DNA of 64,000 bases from UMGS1958 sp045542415 (lineage in GTDB: Bacteria > Bacillota > Clostridia > UBA1381), in assembly GCA_045542415.1 (NCBI GenBank), contig JAZQKZ010000078.1, forward strand, positions 8,175 to 72,174, in the 5' to 3' direction. This document shows, in pieces, positions 17,837 through 26,960 of this stretch (position 1 is the first letter of the stretch; each line of letters begins with the position of its first letter). Under the pieces are notes generated by a model that was given only the letters and a program-made list of their open reading frames with translations, had not been told where the DNA came from and did no database searches. The position numbers and the translations under genes were made by a program.

Positions 17837-18865
17837 ATGTTAAATTTCAAGGAAAATACAGATTTTGATCTTATTGGAATGGGCGAGGTTATGTTAAGAC
17901 TTTCACCGCCCAATAAAGAAAAGATTTCACAGAGTGAGACCTTTGAAAAGAATGCCGGCGGAAGTGAGCTTAATGTTGTGTCGGGTGCGGCTATGCTCGG
18001 TTTGAGGAGTGCGATTGTTACAAAGATTCCCAAGAATAAAATGGGACATTTTATCCGTAACAAGGTGCGTTACGGCAATGTAAGTGACGATTATCTTATT
18101 TATGACCACACAGACGGCAAGCGTCTTGGTATTTATTTCTATGAAAGCGGTGTGTATCCGAGAAAGTCATCGGTAATATACGACAGAGCGGCATCGTCAA
18201 TGTGTTCGCTGGATATTTCAGAGATTGACCCGTCGATTTACGGCAAGACAAAGATATTCCATATTTCCTCAATCACGCTTGCTCTTGATATCCATTTGAG
18301 AGAGGTTGCAATTGAAATGATTAAGCGTTTCCACGAGCAGGGGGTACTTATTTCATTTGATGTTAACTATCGTGCTACGTTATGGAGTGAGGAAGAGGCT
18401 AAGAAAGTAATAGAGAGCATTTTCCCGTATGTAGATTTGCTTTTCGTATCTGAGGAGACATCAAGAAGAATGTTACAGCGAACAGGTACGCTTGAGGAGA
18501 TTATGAAAGGCTATGCCGACGACTACGGCTGTAAGATGGTTGCTACAACAAGACGTGAGGTAGTAAGCCCGACCAGACATAACTTCAATTCAAAGATTTA
18601 TTTTGAGGGTAAATTCTACGAGGAGGCTCCGTACAAGGAGATTGAGGTAATAGACCGAATCGGTTCGGGTGATGCATATCTCGCAGGCGTTCTTTACGGA
18701 CTTGTAAAGGACAGAGATATTGAACGTGCATTAGAGGTAGGTAATGCATTGTCGGCTGTTAAGAATACGGTAAACGGCGATATGTCGGCAAGCTCAATTG
18801 ATGAAATTCGTGCGGTAATTGCATCGCATAAGGCTACAGGTCAGCAGGATGAAATGGTGCGATGA
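17837..18865 (+). CDS. kdgK: PfkB-family sugar kinase, probably 2-keto-3-deoxygluconate kinase
   Basis: Ribokinase-fold kinase of 342 residues. The N-terminal GMGEVMLRLSPP and NAGGSELNVVSGAAMLG motifs resemble KdgK-type enzymes. The substrate segment includes DGKRLGIYFYE, and the C-terminal signature is DRIGSGDAYLAGVLYG, with a Ser in place of the second residue of GAGDA and the catalytic Asp intact. KDG kinase feeds the end product of galacturonate and pectin breakdown into glycolysis, which fits the other pectin genes in the window, but the substrate assignment is inference. It has its own promoter and GGAGG site. An intergenic repeat element begins inside its last codons. Confidence 0.8.
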   Translation: MLNFKENTDFDLIGMGEVMLRLSPPNKEKISQSETFEKNAGGSELNVVSGAAMLGLRSAIVTKIPKNKMGHFIRNKVRYGNVSDDYLIYDHTDGKRLGIYFYESGVYPRKSSVIYDRAASSMCSLDISEIDPSIYGKTKIFHISSITLALDIHLREVAIEMIKRFHEQGVLISFDVNYRATLWSEEEAKKVIESIFPYVDLLFVSEETSRRMLQRTGTLEEIMKGYADDYGCKMVATTRREVVSPTRHNFNSKIYFEGKFYEEAPYKEIEVIDRIGSGDAYLAGVLYGLVKDRDIERALEVGNALSAVKNTVNGDMSASSIDEIRAVIASHKATGQQDEMVR

Positions 18866-18980
18866 CGGCTGAATAAATTTCCGTATCTCACCATTTTTCA
18901 GACCTCGACGTACCGGTGTACGCCTTTGGTCTTCAAAACAGCAACCTACGAAAATTTCTTGCAGCCGTAGCAATGCTGCA
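18852..18980 (+). repeat. Dispersed hairpin element, copy A
   Basis: First hairpin: AAATGGTG (18852-18859) with CACCATTT (18889-18896), overlapping the kdgK stop. Second hairpin: outer AGACC (18900-18904) with GGTCT (18928-18932), inner CGTAC-CGGT-GTACG (18909-18922), with an asymmetric CCTTT bulge. A conserved tail resembling caacctacgaaaatttctt then runs to GCAG. Copies B and C share this plan. Confidence 0.7.
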
Positions 18981-19005
18981 ATGACACCAGGAAAGGAAAA
19001 AATAA

Positions 19006-20229
19006 ATGGCAATAAATGTAATCAACGAAGCAAAGCGATGCTTGAACTGTAAAAAACCGATGTGCCGTCAGGGCTGCCCGATAAATACAGCAATTCCTGA
19101 TGTAATACAGATGTTTCTTGCAGGAGAAATTAACGAGGCAGGGCAAACACTGTTTGAAAATAACCCGTTATCGATAGTATGCTCGCTTATATGTAATCAC
19201 GAGAATCAGTGTGAGGGACATTGTGTGATGAACCGAAAGGGCGCACCGATACAGTTTTCAAGTATTGAAAATTACATATCGTCAAATTACTTTGATAAGC
19301 TTAAATTTGAGAACGTAGAGAAGAACGGCAAAAAAGTCGGAATTATAGGCTCAGGTCCTGCCGGAATAACCATTGCGGTTATATTGGCTCAGAAAGGCTA
19401 TGATATTACGCTGTTCGAGTCAAAGGAGCAGATTGGTGGTATATTGAGATACGGAATCCCTGAATTCCGTCTGCCCAAGCGTATTCTTGACAAGTACCGT
19501 GACAAGCTTCGTGAGCTTGGTATAAAAATCAGACCCAATACTGCGATAGGTACAACAATAACGGTTGATGATATGTTCCGTGACGGCTATAAGGCGATAT
19601 TTATAGGTACGGGAGTATGGAAGCCTAATATGCTTCATATCAAGGGCGAGACCTTGGGTAACGTGCATTATGCAATTAACTATCTTGTGAATCCGGATTC
19701 GTATGATCTGGGCAAGAGCCTGAATATTATCGGTGCGGGTAATGCTGCAATGGACGTTGCAAGAACTGCATTGAGACACGGATGTGAAAAAGTAACCGTC
19801 TTTTCAAGGAGCGACCATCTTGCTGCATCGCCGCGTGAGGTTGAGTATGCAGAAATTGACGGTGTTGAGTTTGTAACACATGTAGAGCCGATGAGTATCG
19901 TTGATAACGGAGTAATCATGGCAGATCTTGAATGTGACGGCTACGGACATCTTGAACCGGTGGTAGGTACGGAAAAGCTTTATCCGGCAGATTCTACTAT
20001 TATCGCAATCAGTCAGGGTCCGAACTCAAGAATTGTATCAAATACTAAGGGACTTGAAATAAATGAACGTGGCTTACTCGTAACGAATACAATCGGAGAA
20101 ACAACCCGTCCGGGAATATTTGCGTCGGGTGACGTTGTAAGCGGTGCAAAAACCGTAGTAGAGGCGGTAAAGTATTCGAAGCAGGTTGCAGAGGTCATGC
20201 ATGAATACATGCAGGGGCTTGAGGATTAA
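19006..20229 (+). CDS. NAD(P)-dependent oxidoreductase, glutamate synthase small subunit (GltD) family
   Basis: Soluble flavin and iron-sulfur protein of 407 residues. The N-terminal Fe-S region has CLNCKKPMCRQGCP and CSLICNHENQCEGHC (about 11-75). An FAD Rossmann motif, GIIGSGPAGITIAVILA, follows at about 105, an NAD(P)-binding motif, NIIGAGNAAMDVA, at about 243, and the FAD-closing FASGDVVSGAKTVVEAV near the C-terminus. Such proteins supply electrons to glutamate synthase or act in NADH/ferredoxin-type electron transfer (GltA, SfrB, NfnB relatives). No large glutamate synthase subunit lies beside it, so the physiological partner is open. Confidence 0.88.
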   Translation: MAINVINEAKRCLNCKKPMCRQGCPINTAIPDVIQMFLAGEINEAGQTLFENNPLSIVCSLICNHENQCEGHCVMNRKGAPIQFSSIENYISSNYFDKLKFENVEKNGKKVGIIGSGPAGITIAVILAQKGYDITLFESKEQIGGILRYGIPEFRLPKRILDKYRDKLRELGIKIRPNTAIGTTITVDDMFRDGYKAIFIGTGVWKPNMLHIKGETLGNVHYAINYLVNPDSYDLGKSLNIIGAGNAAMDVARTALRHGCEKVTVFSRSDHLAASPREVEYAEIDGVEFVTHVEPMSIVDNGVIMADLECDGYGHLEPVVGTEKLYPADSTIIAISQGPNSRIVSNTKGLEINERGLLVTNTIGETTRPGIFASGDVVSGAKTVVEAVKYSKQVAEVMHEYMQGLED

Positions 20230-20239
20230 ATATTGAAAG

Positions 20240-20271
20240 GAGATGCTGTGCTGTGCGGCATCTCTTTTTTT
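20240..20271 (+). terminator. Terminator of the GltD-like gene
   Basis: agatgc and gcatct form a stem around an 11-12 nt loop, followed by CTCTTTTTTTG. Confidence 0.75.
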
Positions 20272-20335
20272 GTAATAAACCCCGTAAACAAGCATATAAA
20301 TTAAATAATGAATTTATATGAAAGGGGCGGTCGGA

Positions 20336-21208
20336 GTGTGTTATGATTATAAACAGCTAAGAAAAGATATAGATATACTTACCGAGAAAAGCAGTATTGT
20401 TAAAAAAACGGAAATAGGAAAGAGTATTATGGACAGGGATATTCCGTGTATTGAAATAGGCAAGGGGGAGGGGAAAATACTTCTTGCGGGGGCATTTCAC
20501 GGGCTTGAATATCTGACAGCGGCTTTTCTGGTGAGGTTTGCGGCGGATTATATAAAGCATATTGAAAGCGGAGCGGATTTTTTTGGATATGATGCAAAGG
20601 AGCTGTCAGAGGATGTGAGAGTGTATATAGTACCTATGGTAAACCCCGATGGAGTGGATATTGCAGTCAACGGTGTTGACATAACCAATCCGCACCACCG
20701 AGAACTTATCAGCAAGGTTGGTATTCACAGCTTTAATTCTGTCTGGCAGGCAAATGCACGGGGAGTTGATCTTAATCATAATTATGATGCCAAATGGAGT
20801 ATGGTGATGGAAAAATGTGCCCCGACGAAGTATGGTGGCGAGCATCCCGAAAGCGAGCCGGAGACAAGGGCAATAACCGGGCTTGTCAGAAAGGAGGACT
20901 TTGATTCGCTCATAGCATTTCATTCGCAGGGCAGAGAGATTTATTATGATTTTGACGGCATTGCGGCGAAGCGGTCGCTTGAAATTGCTGAAAAAATGGC
21001 GAAAGAAAGCGGATACGCCGTAAGGCGGCCGGAGGGAACAGCGGCATTCGGCGGCTGTAAGGACTGGTTTATAAAGGAGTTCGGAAAAAGCGGATTTACA
21101 GTTGAAATAGGAATCGGAAAAAATCCGCTTCCTATGAAGCAGCTTGATGAAATTTATGAAGAAAATGTACGGCTGACGCTGTGTGCAATCGAGAACGTAA
21201 AAAAATAG
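20336..21208 (+). CDS. M14-family zinc carboxypeptidase
   Basis: Metallocarboxypeptidase fold of about 290 residues without a signal peptide, so probably cytoplasmic. Zinc ligands are His and Glu in AFHGLEYL and a later His in IAFHSQG. The substrate-site segments MVNPDGVDI and GVDLNHNYDA and the catalytic Glu in FTVEIGIGKN are seen. Relatives act on peptidoglycan peptides (gamma-D-glutamyl-meso-diaminopimelate peptidases such as YqgT and MpaA), so muropeptide recycling is plausible. The GTG at 20336 was preferred because AAAGGGGCGG precedes it; an in-frame ATG at 20318 has no Shine-Dalgarno site but cannot be excluded. Its stop lies inside the shared terminator. Confidence 0.88.
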   Translation: MCYDYKQLRKDIDILTEKSSIVKKTEIGKSIMDRDIPCIEIGKGEGKILLAGAFHGLEYLTAAFLVRFAADYIKHIESGADFFGYDAKELSEDVRVYIVPMVNPDGVDIAVNGVDITNPHHRELISKVGIHSFNSVWQANARGVDLNHNYDAKWSMVMEKCAPTKYGGEHPESEPETRAITGLVRKEDFDSLIAFHSQGREIYYDFDGIAAKRSLEIAEKMAKESGYAVRRPEGTAAFGGCKDWFIKEFGKSGFTVEIGIGKNPLPMKQLDEIYEENVRLTLCAIENVKK

Positions 21209-21234
21209 TGGTGTTGTATAAACACCACTATTTT
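21202..21234. terminator. Bidirectional terminator
   Basis: Perfect 14-bp stem aaaatagtggtgtt / aacaccactatttt with a 5-nt loop between convergent genes. It includes the stop codon of the M14 gene and gives T runs on both strands. Confidence 0.88.
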
Positions 21235-21244
21235 GAATTTAAAA

Positions 21245-22144
21245 TTATTCGGCAGCAGCCTCTGTAGCTGTCTCGGCAGCAGCTTCACCCTCAACAGGTG
21301 CCTCTTCAGTAGTATCATCAGCTGTGATTTCCTCTACAGCCTCAGTATCTGCTGCAGCTTCCTCTACAGCCTCAGTATCTGCTGCGGCTTCCTGTGCAGC
21401 CTTTGCCTCTTCCATAGCTTCCATGTCCTTGAGGTTTACAGTTCTTCTGATTTCACCCCATGTTGTGTCAGCTGTAACTTCATCGCCTAAGCCGTACTGC
21501 TCCTTGAACTCGTCAAGGTATTCTTCGCCGATGTAGTTTGCAAGAGTGATAGTTGCTTCAACATCGCCCCATGTATCGTCGTCCTTCATTTCATCTGAAA
21601 TGCCGAACTGTGCTCTGAACTCTTCCAGTGTATATCCGTTCATCTCAACAAACTTTGCGAACGGAATGTTGTAGAATGCTGCTGTTTCCTCTGTGTTGCC
21701 GGGCATATCCTCCGGAAGGTTATACTCAGCAAGGAACTCTTCAAGAGTCATGCCCAACTGGTCAGCAACTGTATCGATTGTGTTGCCTGATGTGTTTACA
21801 TAGCCCATTCTGTTGTACTTGTTGAAAAGCTTGGGACCGTACATCTTGCATACGATAGCAGCTACAACAATTAAGATAACAACAATTGCACCAATTGCAA
21901 TCTTTGCACCGTTTGAGCTGTTTTTAACAGTCTCAACAGCCGCTTCAACAGCAGCCTCCGGATCCTCTGCAACAGCTTCGGCTGTTTCGCGGACTTCGTC
22001 AACTATTTCGTCTGCCTTTTCGCTGACAGCTTCTTCAACTGTCTCAATAATCTCGGCTACCTTTTCCTCAACTGTCTCAACAGTCTCTGTTGTCTCGGCT
22101 TCAACTGCCTCGTTTTCTAATTCGTTCTTGATTTCTTCGCTCAT
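21245..22144 (-). CDS. Membrane-anchored repeat protein of unknown function (second of a tandem pair)
   Basis: No known family is recognised. About 80 acidic, Glu/Val/Ala-rich residues (likely helical, cytoplasmic) precede one membrane segment, IAIGAIVVILIVVAAIVC (about 84-102). The outer part holds three helical repeats of about 40 residues: MTLEEFLAEYNLPEDM, YTLEEFRAQFGISDEM and LDEFKEQYGLGDEV, the last two continuing into TxDDTWGD/TTWGE. The tail is Ala/Glu/Thr-rich with two copies of AAADTEAVEE. The ATG at 22144 follows AAGGAG, whereas the codon two residues upstream is a TTG. The neighbour upstream encodes a paralogue with the same repeats, 19 bases apart, so both are probably co-transcribed. 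Confidence 0.85.
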   Translation of the reverse strand: MSEEIKNELENEAVEAETTETVETVEEKVAEIIETVEEAVSEKADEIVDEVRETAEAVAEDPEAAVEAAVETVKNSSNGAKIAIGAIVVILIVVAAIVCKMYGPKLFNKYNRMGYVNTSGNTIDTVADQLGMTLEEFLAEYNLPEDMPGNTEETAAFYNIPFAKFVEMNGYTLEEFRAQFGISDEMKDDDTWGDVEATITLANYIGEEYLDEFKEQYGLGDEVTADTTWGEIRRTVNLKDMEAMEEAKAAQEAAADTEAVEEAAADTEAVEEITADDTTEEAPVEGEAAAETATEAAAE

Positions 22145-22163
22145 GTCCAATTCTCCTTATTTA

Positions 22164-22808
22164 TTATTCAGCTGCCGGAGCCTCTGTTGCAGCAGTCTCG
22201 CCTTCAGCGGCAGCCTCTTCAGCCGGAGCCTCTGTTGCCTCTGCTTCAGCCTCAGCAGCAGCGGCTGCTTCTGCCTGCATCTGTGCATCCTTTTCAGCGA
22301 TAATGTCCTCAAGCTCACCCCAAGGTGTCTCAGCTGTTACGCTTGCATCAAGACCGTAGTATGTCTTGAATTCCTCAACATACTCATCGCCGCCGATATA
22401 CTTTCCGAGCGGAATAAGCTTCGAAGCCTCTGACCATAACATATCCTCTGTTACCTTGTCTGTAAGACCCTGCTCTGCAATGAAATCAGCCGGCTCTAAT
22501 CCGGCAATCTTTGCATAGCTCTTAACTGTGATAACATCCATGAGATCTGTCATTAATGTATCACCGTTAACAGATGCGTCTGTTATCTCTTTGTCTGCAA
22601 GATATTCCTCTACAGTAAGACCTGCCTGCTTAGCGTATGTTTCAACTGTCTGCGGTGCAGTTCCGTTTGCGATTGACTTTTCAAGTAAATTGTCCGAAAT
22701 CTTACCCCACATTGCCCATACACCGGCTGCCAATACAGCAACTATAATAAGTATGATGACAAGATTGATTGTCTTATCAGCAGATGTTCTGCTCTTCTGT
22801 GTTTTCAT
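22164..22808 (-). CDS. Membrane-anchored repeat protein of unknown function (first of a tandem pair)
   Basis: A 214-residue protein with a short cytoplasmic N-terminus and one membrane helix (LVIILIIVAVLAAGVWAMWG, about 16-36). Three outside repeats of about 40 residues follow: VETYAKQAGLTVEEYLADKE, VKSYAKIAGLEPADFIAEQG and YIGGDEYVEEFKTYYGLDAS. Repeats two and three continue into TExxLWSE/TAETPWGE. The C-terminus is a low-complexity Ala/Glu/Pro/Thr tail that could span or touch the wall. It shares the repeats and tail type with the next gene. It begins at an ATG after AAAGGAG. No catalytic motif is seen; a structural, scaffold or adaptor role is a guess. Confidence 0.85.
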   Translation of the reverse strand: MKTQKSRTSADKTINLVIILIIVAVLAAGVWAMWGKISDNLLEKSIANGTAPQTVETYAKQAGLTVEEYLADKEITDASVNGDTLMTDLMDVITVKSYAKIAGLEPADFIAEQGLTDKVTEDMLWSEASKLIPLGKYIGGDEYVEEFKTYYGLDASVTAETPWGELEDIIAEKDAQMQAEAAAAAEAEAEATEAPAEEAAAEGETAATEAPAAE

Positions 22809-22990
22809 GTAATATACACTCCTTTCGTTTTTTCGGCATAGCCATTCATATTACATTATACCATTCTACTATACCACTTTTGTCCGTAAAAATCAAGATG
22901 TAATTTTGAATATATTGTGAATTTTATTCGATATCGGGAAATACTAAATAATTAATGACAATTTTATGAAAAAAATCCGTAAATAATCCT

Positions 22991-23019
22991 TGATTTTTTG
23001 TCAGGTATGTGATATAGTT
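22991..23019 (+). promoter_or_regulatory. Promoter of the secreted esterase gene
   Basis: TTGATT (22991-22996), 17-nt spacer, TATAGT (23014-23019) with an adjoining TG extension. Confidence 0.6.
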
Positions 23020-23057
23020 ATATTATCTACTATAATGTTTAAGGAGGAGAGAAAAAC

Positions 23058-26000
23058 ATGAAAAACTACAAAAAAGTAGTATCAGCCATTGCGGCACTTT
23101 CAATGGCAGCAAGCTCAATCGTTATGCCGATGAGTGCTTCGGCAAGAACACCGGTATTTGAGCAGATTATTGTCAAAGATGGCGTAGCTACAATTTTAGC
23201 AAACGGAGGCGTCGGTATTTTAGCTTCATATGATGAAAATGGCAGATTGACAGCTATTAAAACTGATACTCTTAAAGAGGAAATGGGACTTTTAGGTGAT
23301 ACCATTACTTTTGATGTTAAAGTAGGCGACAAGGTAATGTTCTGGGATAGTCTTGACTCAATGAAGCCAAGAGAGGGCGAAGATGGAGTTATAAGCGCAG
23401 TCACAGTAACAGAGGAAATGATGGCTACACAGCCGCCGGCAACAGATGCACCGACAGCAACACCGGAGGTTACAGAGACTCCGACAGAGGCTCCGACAGC
23501 AGAGCCGACAGCGACTCCGACAGCAGAACCGACAGCAACACCGGATGCAGGTGGAGAAGAGGGTGTACTCCAGTCATGGAAGTTCGACTTCGGTAGTGCA
23601 GACGACGTGGCAGAGGGCTACACAGCAGTAACAGCGGACAGAGATTACATGGTTACAGGTGACTATGGTTTCTTAGGTCTTACAGAGGATGACTACAAGG
23701 TGGGCAACCGTTACGACGGTTTCGGCTTACAGGAAGGTCAGAAGATTACACTTGCAGCAGGCGGTGGTACAGGCCTGGCTGATGGTATCGGTTCAGTTGG
23801 TGAGGATATCTACGGCAATGCAGGTGATAAGTATTATCCGACAAGATTTGCAATGAAGGTTGAGGAGGAGACATACTACCGCATCAAGGCGACAGTAACA
23901 ACTCTCGACCCGACTAAGGATGCTACAGCTTCACTCTACACAGAGAGAAAGCACCCGATTTACACAGAAAAGACAATCGCAGCAGGCGAGAGTGTAACAA
24001 GCGAGTTCACAATCAGAGTAACTCCGATTTACTATGAGAAGTCAGAGCCGAAGGGTATAATTGCTGACGGCATGGTTAATGTGGCAGTTTTAGGTGAAAA
24101 CACAGCTCTTGCTGCACTTGAAATTGAACAGATTGAGTCAGCTCCGACATTATGGGTATTAGGTGACTCAACAGTAACAGACGGAAATACAACACTTCCG
24201 TTCTGGCCGTTGCAGACATACACAGGTGTAGGTACAGGTCTTACAAAGTATCTCCCGTCAAACGTTGCAATGGTTAACGAAGGCGAGGGCGGTCTTAACG
24301 CAGGTGATAACTATCATTACAATATGGTAGCCAGCCGTATCAAGGCAGGCGACTTTATGTATGTTGAGTACGGTCACAATCATAAGAATGACGGTGTAGT
24401 AGGCTACCTCAACTCATTAAGAAAGTACTATGACAAGTGTCATGAGGTTGGTGCAACATTAGTTATCGTGGGGCCGATTGACAGACATAATACATACGAT
24501 TCAACGACAAATACATGGGCAACATCACTTGGACACTTCTCAAAGGGTGGTAAGTACTATGTTGACGTATTAAGAACAGGCGGTACAGCAAAGCTTGACG
24601 AATTCCTTTCAATTGTAAATGCAAGCGGTGTTGATGCAGCTTATGCATGGGCAGATGAGCTTATCGCAGCAGGTGTAACAGCAGACGGTGTAACAGATGC
24701 AACATTCGTTGACTTAAATCAGCCGTCACTTGACTGGTTCGCAACATTAAGTGCAAAGGGCACAGTAAATGATGTTGAAGTAACAAACGAAGCAAAGCTC
24801 GTTAATTACTATTTCCAGACAGCATACGGTTCATCAGGTACAGACGGTACACACCCGAACGATACAGGTGCAGAGAATCTTGCATACTTCTTCTTCACAA
24901 CAGCTGATTTAGCTGCATATCCGGAATTAGCTCCGCTTATGACAAACTTTGCTGAGGGTGCAACTCACGAGCTTCCGACACCGGTATCACCGGAGGTTAT
25001 TAACCTTGGTTATCCGGCAAATGCAGCTTGGCCGAAGTATGTTCCGCTTAAGCAGTACGATTATCCGGTACTTATAAAGGATATTGTAGTTGAAGAGGGT
25101 GCAGTTACACAGGCAGACGTAGTAGTTCAGCTCCCGTCAAAGGTTGAGATGTCAGGCTATGGTATTATTGTAATTACAGTTAAGGACGCAGAGGGCAATG
25201 TTGTAGGTACAATCCAGGCAGTTGACCAGGTTGATAACTCAACAGGTGCAGGTCCGCAGACTATTACAAACTTTACAGGCGATGTGAAGATTGAAGAGGG
25301 CTATACATATTCAGCAATGGTATGGCAGGCTTTAGATACAGACAGCGGTCTTGTAATTGATCCGGCAAATGTTGCATATTCAACAGAGTTTGTTCCGACA
25401 AACATTGAAACATATCTCCTTCCGGGTGAGGACGGTGACGTTGAAACATTCTCATACTACGGTGCAACAACACTTACAGATACTTCAAGCTGGACATATG
25501 GTGGTTCAAGCGGTAGCGACTTAACACTCGGTACAGATGATAACGGTGTAACATATTCAACAATTGCATCAACAGGAAGCGGTAACTCATGGTTCCTTAT
25601 GCGTCCGTTTGAAAATCTTGAAAACGGTACAGGAAGCTCAGGTAAGTATGTTGTAAGCATAGATTTAATCTACGGTTCAGGTTCAGGACTTACATTCAAC
25701 CTTGCAAAGACAACTATGAAATCTTCACCGTTTGCTGAAGATATGTTAGCAATATTCACTGTTGGTAACGACGGCGTAGTTACGGCAGGTGGTCAGGAGG
25801 TAGGAACACTTTCACCGATTGACTGGACAAACGTAAAGTACATTATTGATATGGATTACGGTAAGGCAGAGATTTCAGTTGCAGGCGGAACACCGGTTGA
25901 AATCGATCTTCCGGACTATCAGTCAACATCAGTACCTCCGATAGATACATTCAAGCATCTTGTATTATCAGGTGCAAGAACTACAGCATTTGATGTTAAG

Positions 26001-26894
26001 GCATCAAATCTTGTTGTTGGAAAGCTTAAGGCAGATGTACTTCCGGAAAAGACACTTACAGTAAGTGTTAATGATCCGGAAATGGGTACAGCAGTAATCG
26101 TTGGCGGCGAAACATCAGTAACAGCTCCGATGAATACAATTGTGACTTTAGAGGCAACACCTGTTGAAGGATATGAATTTGTTCAGTGGGTAGATGCTGA
26201 CGGAAACAATGTTGGATACACACCTGTTCTTGATGTAAGAATGCACGATAGTCTTGCAGTAGTTGCTGAATTTAAGGCGGCGGAGTATGATCCGATTACA
26301 TACACATATAAAGAGGACTTCTCAAAGCTTGCAACATCAACACTTTCAGCAAACGGCTGGACTTCAACAAATGCTCAGGGCAGTCTGACAGTTGAGGCGG
26401 ATTCTGACCACGGCAACTATTTACAGTTTGCGCCGGGCAGTGCAAACTCAAGAGGTATGCAGACAAACTTTGCAACAGGCTTGACATCAAATTATATTCT
26501 TGAGGCAGATATAGCTCTCACAGCAGGAACAAACCAGGAAACAGTATTTGCAATCACAAATGCAGCACAGAGTAATTCTATAAATAATAATGCAGATAAC
26601 TATGTGTTCAGCCTTTTAGGAGCTGCATATGCAACTTCATGGACAATCAATGGCGGTACAGAAGCTGTTGAAATTCCGGCAGGAACATGGGTACACTTAA
26701 AGCTTAGTGTTGGTACAGATGAAAATGTAGGTGTTGAAATCACAAACGGAGACACTGTACTTTACTCAGGAACAGTAACTGCAGTAGGTGGAATTGACCT
26801 CAAGGGTATTCACTTACGTTCAGGAAGATATAACGCTGTAACAAAGATTGATAATATCAGAGTTTATACTGCTGATCAGGTTGTATCAGAATAA
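23058..26894 (+). CDS. Large secreted GDSL/SGNH esterase, rhamnogalacturonan acetylesterase-like
   Basis: A 1278-residue exported protein. Signal peptide to about residue 29 (ends SASARTP), a short beta domain (30-120), a Thr/Pro/Ala linker made of TATPE-like and TAEPT-like units (about 125-165), then a galactose-binding-like module starting at WKFDFGSADD (about 173). The CE12-type SGNH domain follows, with Ser near 371 in LGDSTVTDG, Asn near 441 in YGHNHKNDG, and the Asp/His pair of DGTHPND (His near 599). C-terminal parts include a laminin/LamG-like beta region (about 790-990), an InlB/Bacterial-repeat-like module (about 997-1075, YEFVQWVDADGNNV) and a last beta-sandwich (about 1080-1278). 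It probably removes acetyl groups from rhamnogalacturonan so that lyases can act. No sortase or SLH anchor is seen. Confidence 0.9.
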   Translation: MKNYKKVVSAIAALSMAASSIVMPMSASARTPVFEQIIVKDGVATILANGGVGILASYDENGRLTAIKTDTLKEEMGLLGDTITFDVKVGDKVMFWDSLDSMKPREGEDGVISAVTVTEEMMATQPPATDAPTATPEVTETPTEAPTAEPTATPTAEPTATPDAGGEEGVLQSWKFDFGSADDVAEGYTAVTADRDYMVTGDYGFLGLTEDDYKVGNRYDGFGLQEGQKITLAAGGGTGLADGIGSVGEDIYGNAGDKYYPTRFAMKVEEETYYRIKATVTTLDPTKDATASLYTERKHPIYTEKTIAAGESVTSEFTIRVTPIYYEKSEPKGIIADGMVNVAVLGENTALAALEIEQIESAPTLWVLGDSTVTDGNTTLPFWPLQTYTGVGTGLTKYLPSNVAMVNEGEGGLNAGDNYHYNMVASRIKAGDFMYVEYGHNHKNDGVVGYLNSLRKYYDKCHEVGATLVIVGPIDRHNTYDSTTNTWATSLGHFSKGGKYYVDVLRTGGTAKLDEFLSIVNASGVDAAYAWADELIAAGVTADGVTDATFVDLNQPSLDWFATLSAKGTVNDVEVTNEAKLVNYYFQTAYGSSGTDGTHPNDTGAENLAYFFFTTADLAAYPELAPLMTNFAEGATHELPTPVSPEVINLGYPANAAWPKYVPLKQYDYPVLIKDIVVEEGAVTQADVVVQLPSKVEMSGYGIIVITVKDAEGNVVGTIQAVDQVDNSTGAGPQTITNFTGDVKIEEGYTYSAMVWQALDTDSGLVIDPANVAYSTEFVPTNIETYLLPGEDGDVETFSYYGATTLTDTSSWTYGGSSGSDLTLGTDDNGVTYSTIASTGSGNSWFLMRPFENLENGTGSSGKYVVSIDLIYGSGSGLTFNLAKTTMKSSPFAEDMLAIFTVGNDGVVTAGGQEVGTLSPIDWTNVKYIIDMDYGKAEISVAGGTPVEIDLPDYQSTSVPPIDTFKHLVLSGARTTAFDVKASNLVVGKLKADVLPEKTLTVSVNDPEMGTAVIVGGETSVTAPMNTIVTLEATPVEGYEFVQWVDADGNNVGYTPVLDVRMHDSLAVVAEFKAAEYDPITYTYKEDFSKLATSTLSANGWTSTNAQGSLTVEADSDHGNYLQFAPGSANSRGMQTNFATGLTSNYILEADIALTAGTNQETVFAITNAAQSNSINNNADNYVFSLLGAAYATSWTINGGTEAVEIPAGTWVHLKLSVGTDENVGVEITNGDTVLYSGTVTAVGGIDLKGIHLRSGRYNAVTKIDNIRVYTADQVVSE

Positions 26895-26900
26895 TATTCA

Positions 26901-26926
26901 AAAAAGGCATCTTCGGATGCCTTTTT
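26901..26926. terminator. Bidirectional terminator after the esterase gene
   Basis: An 11-bp stem, aaaaaggcatc / gatgccttttt, closes a TTCG tetraloop. A second hairpin, aaagagga / tcctcttt (26941-26962), serves the convergent gene. Confidence 0.9.
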
Positions 26927-26960
26927 TATTGGCAATAAAAAAAGAGGAGAAATCTCCTCT

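Noticed and set aside
19006..20229. Complete glutamate synthase operon
   Set aside because: Only the small-subunit-like gene is present; no large subunit lies nearby, so the enzyme name was kept general.
21813..22433. A 206-codon plus-strand frame rich in Ser
   Set aside because: It is the complement of the Glu/Ala-rich stretches of the two membrane repeat proteins, which have good starts and domains.
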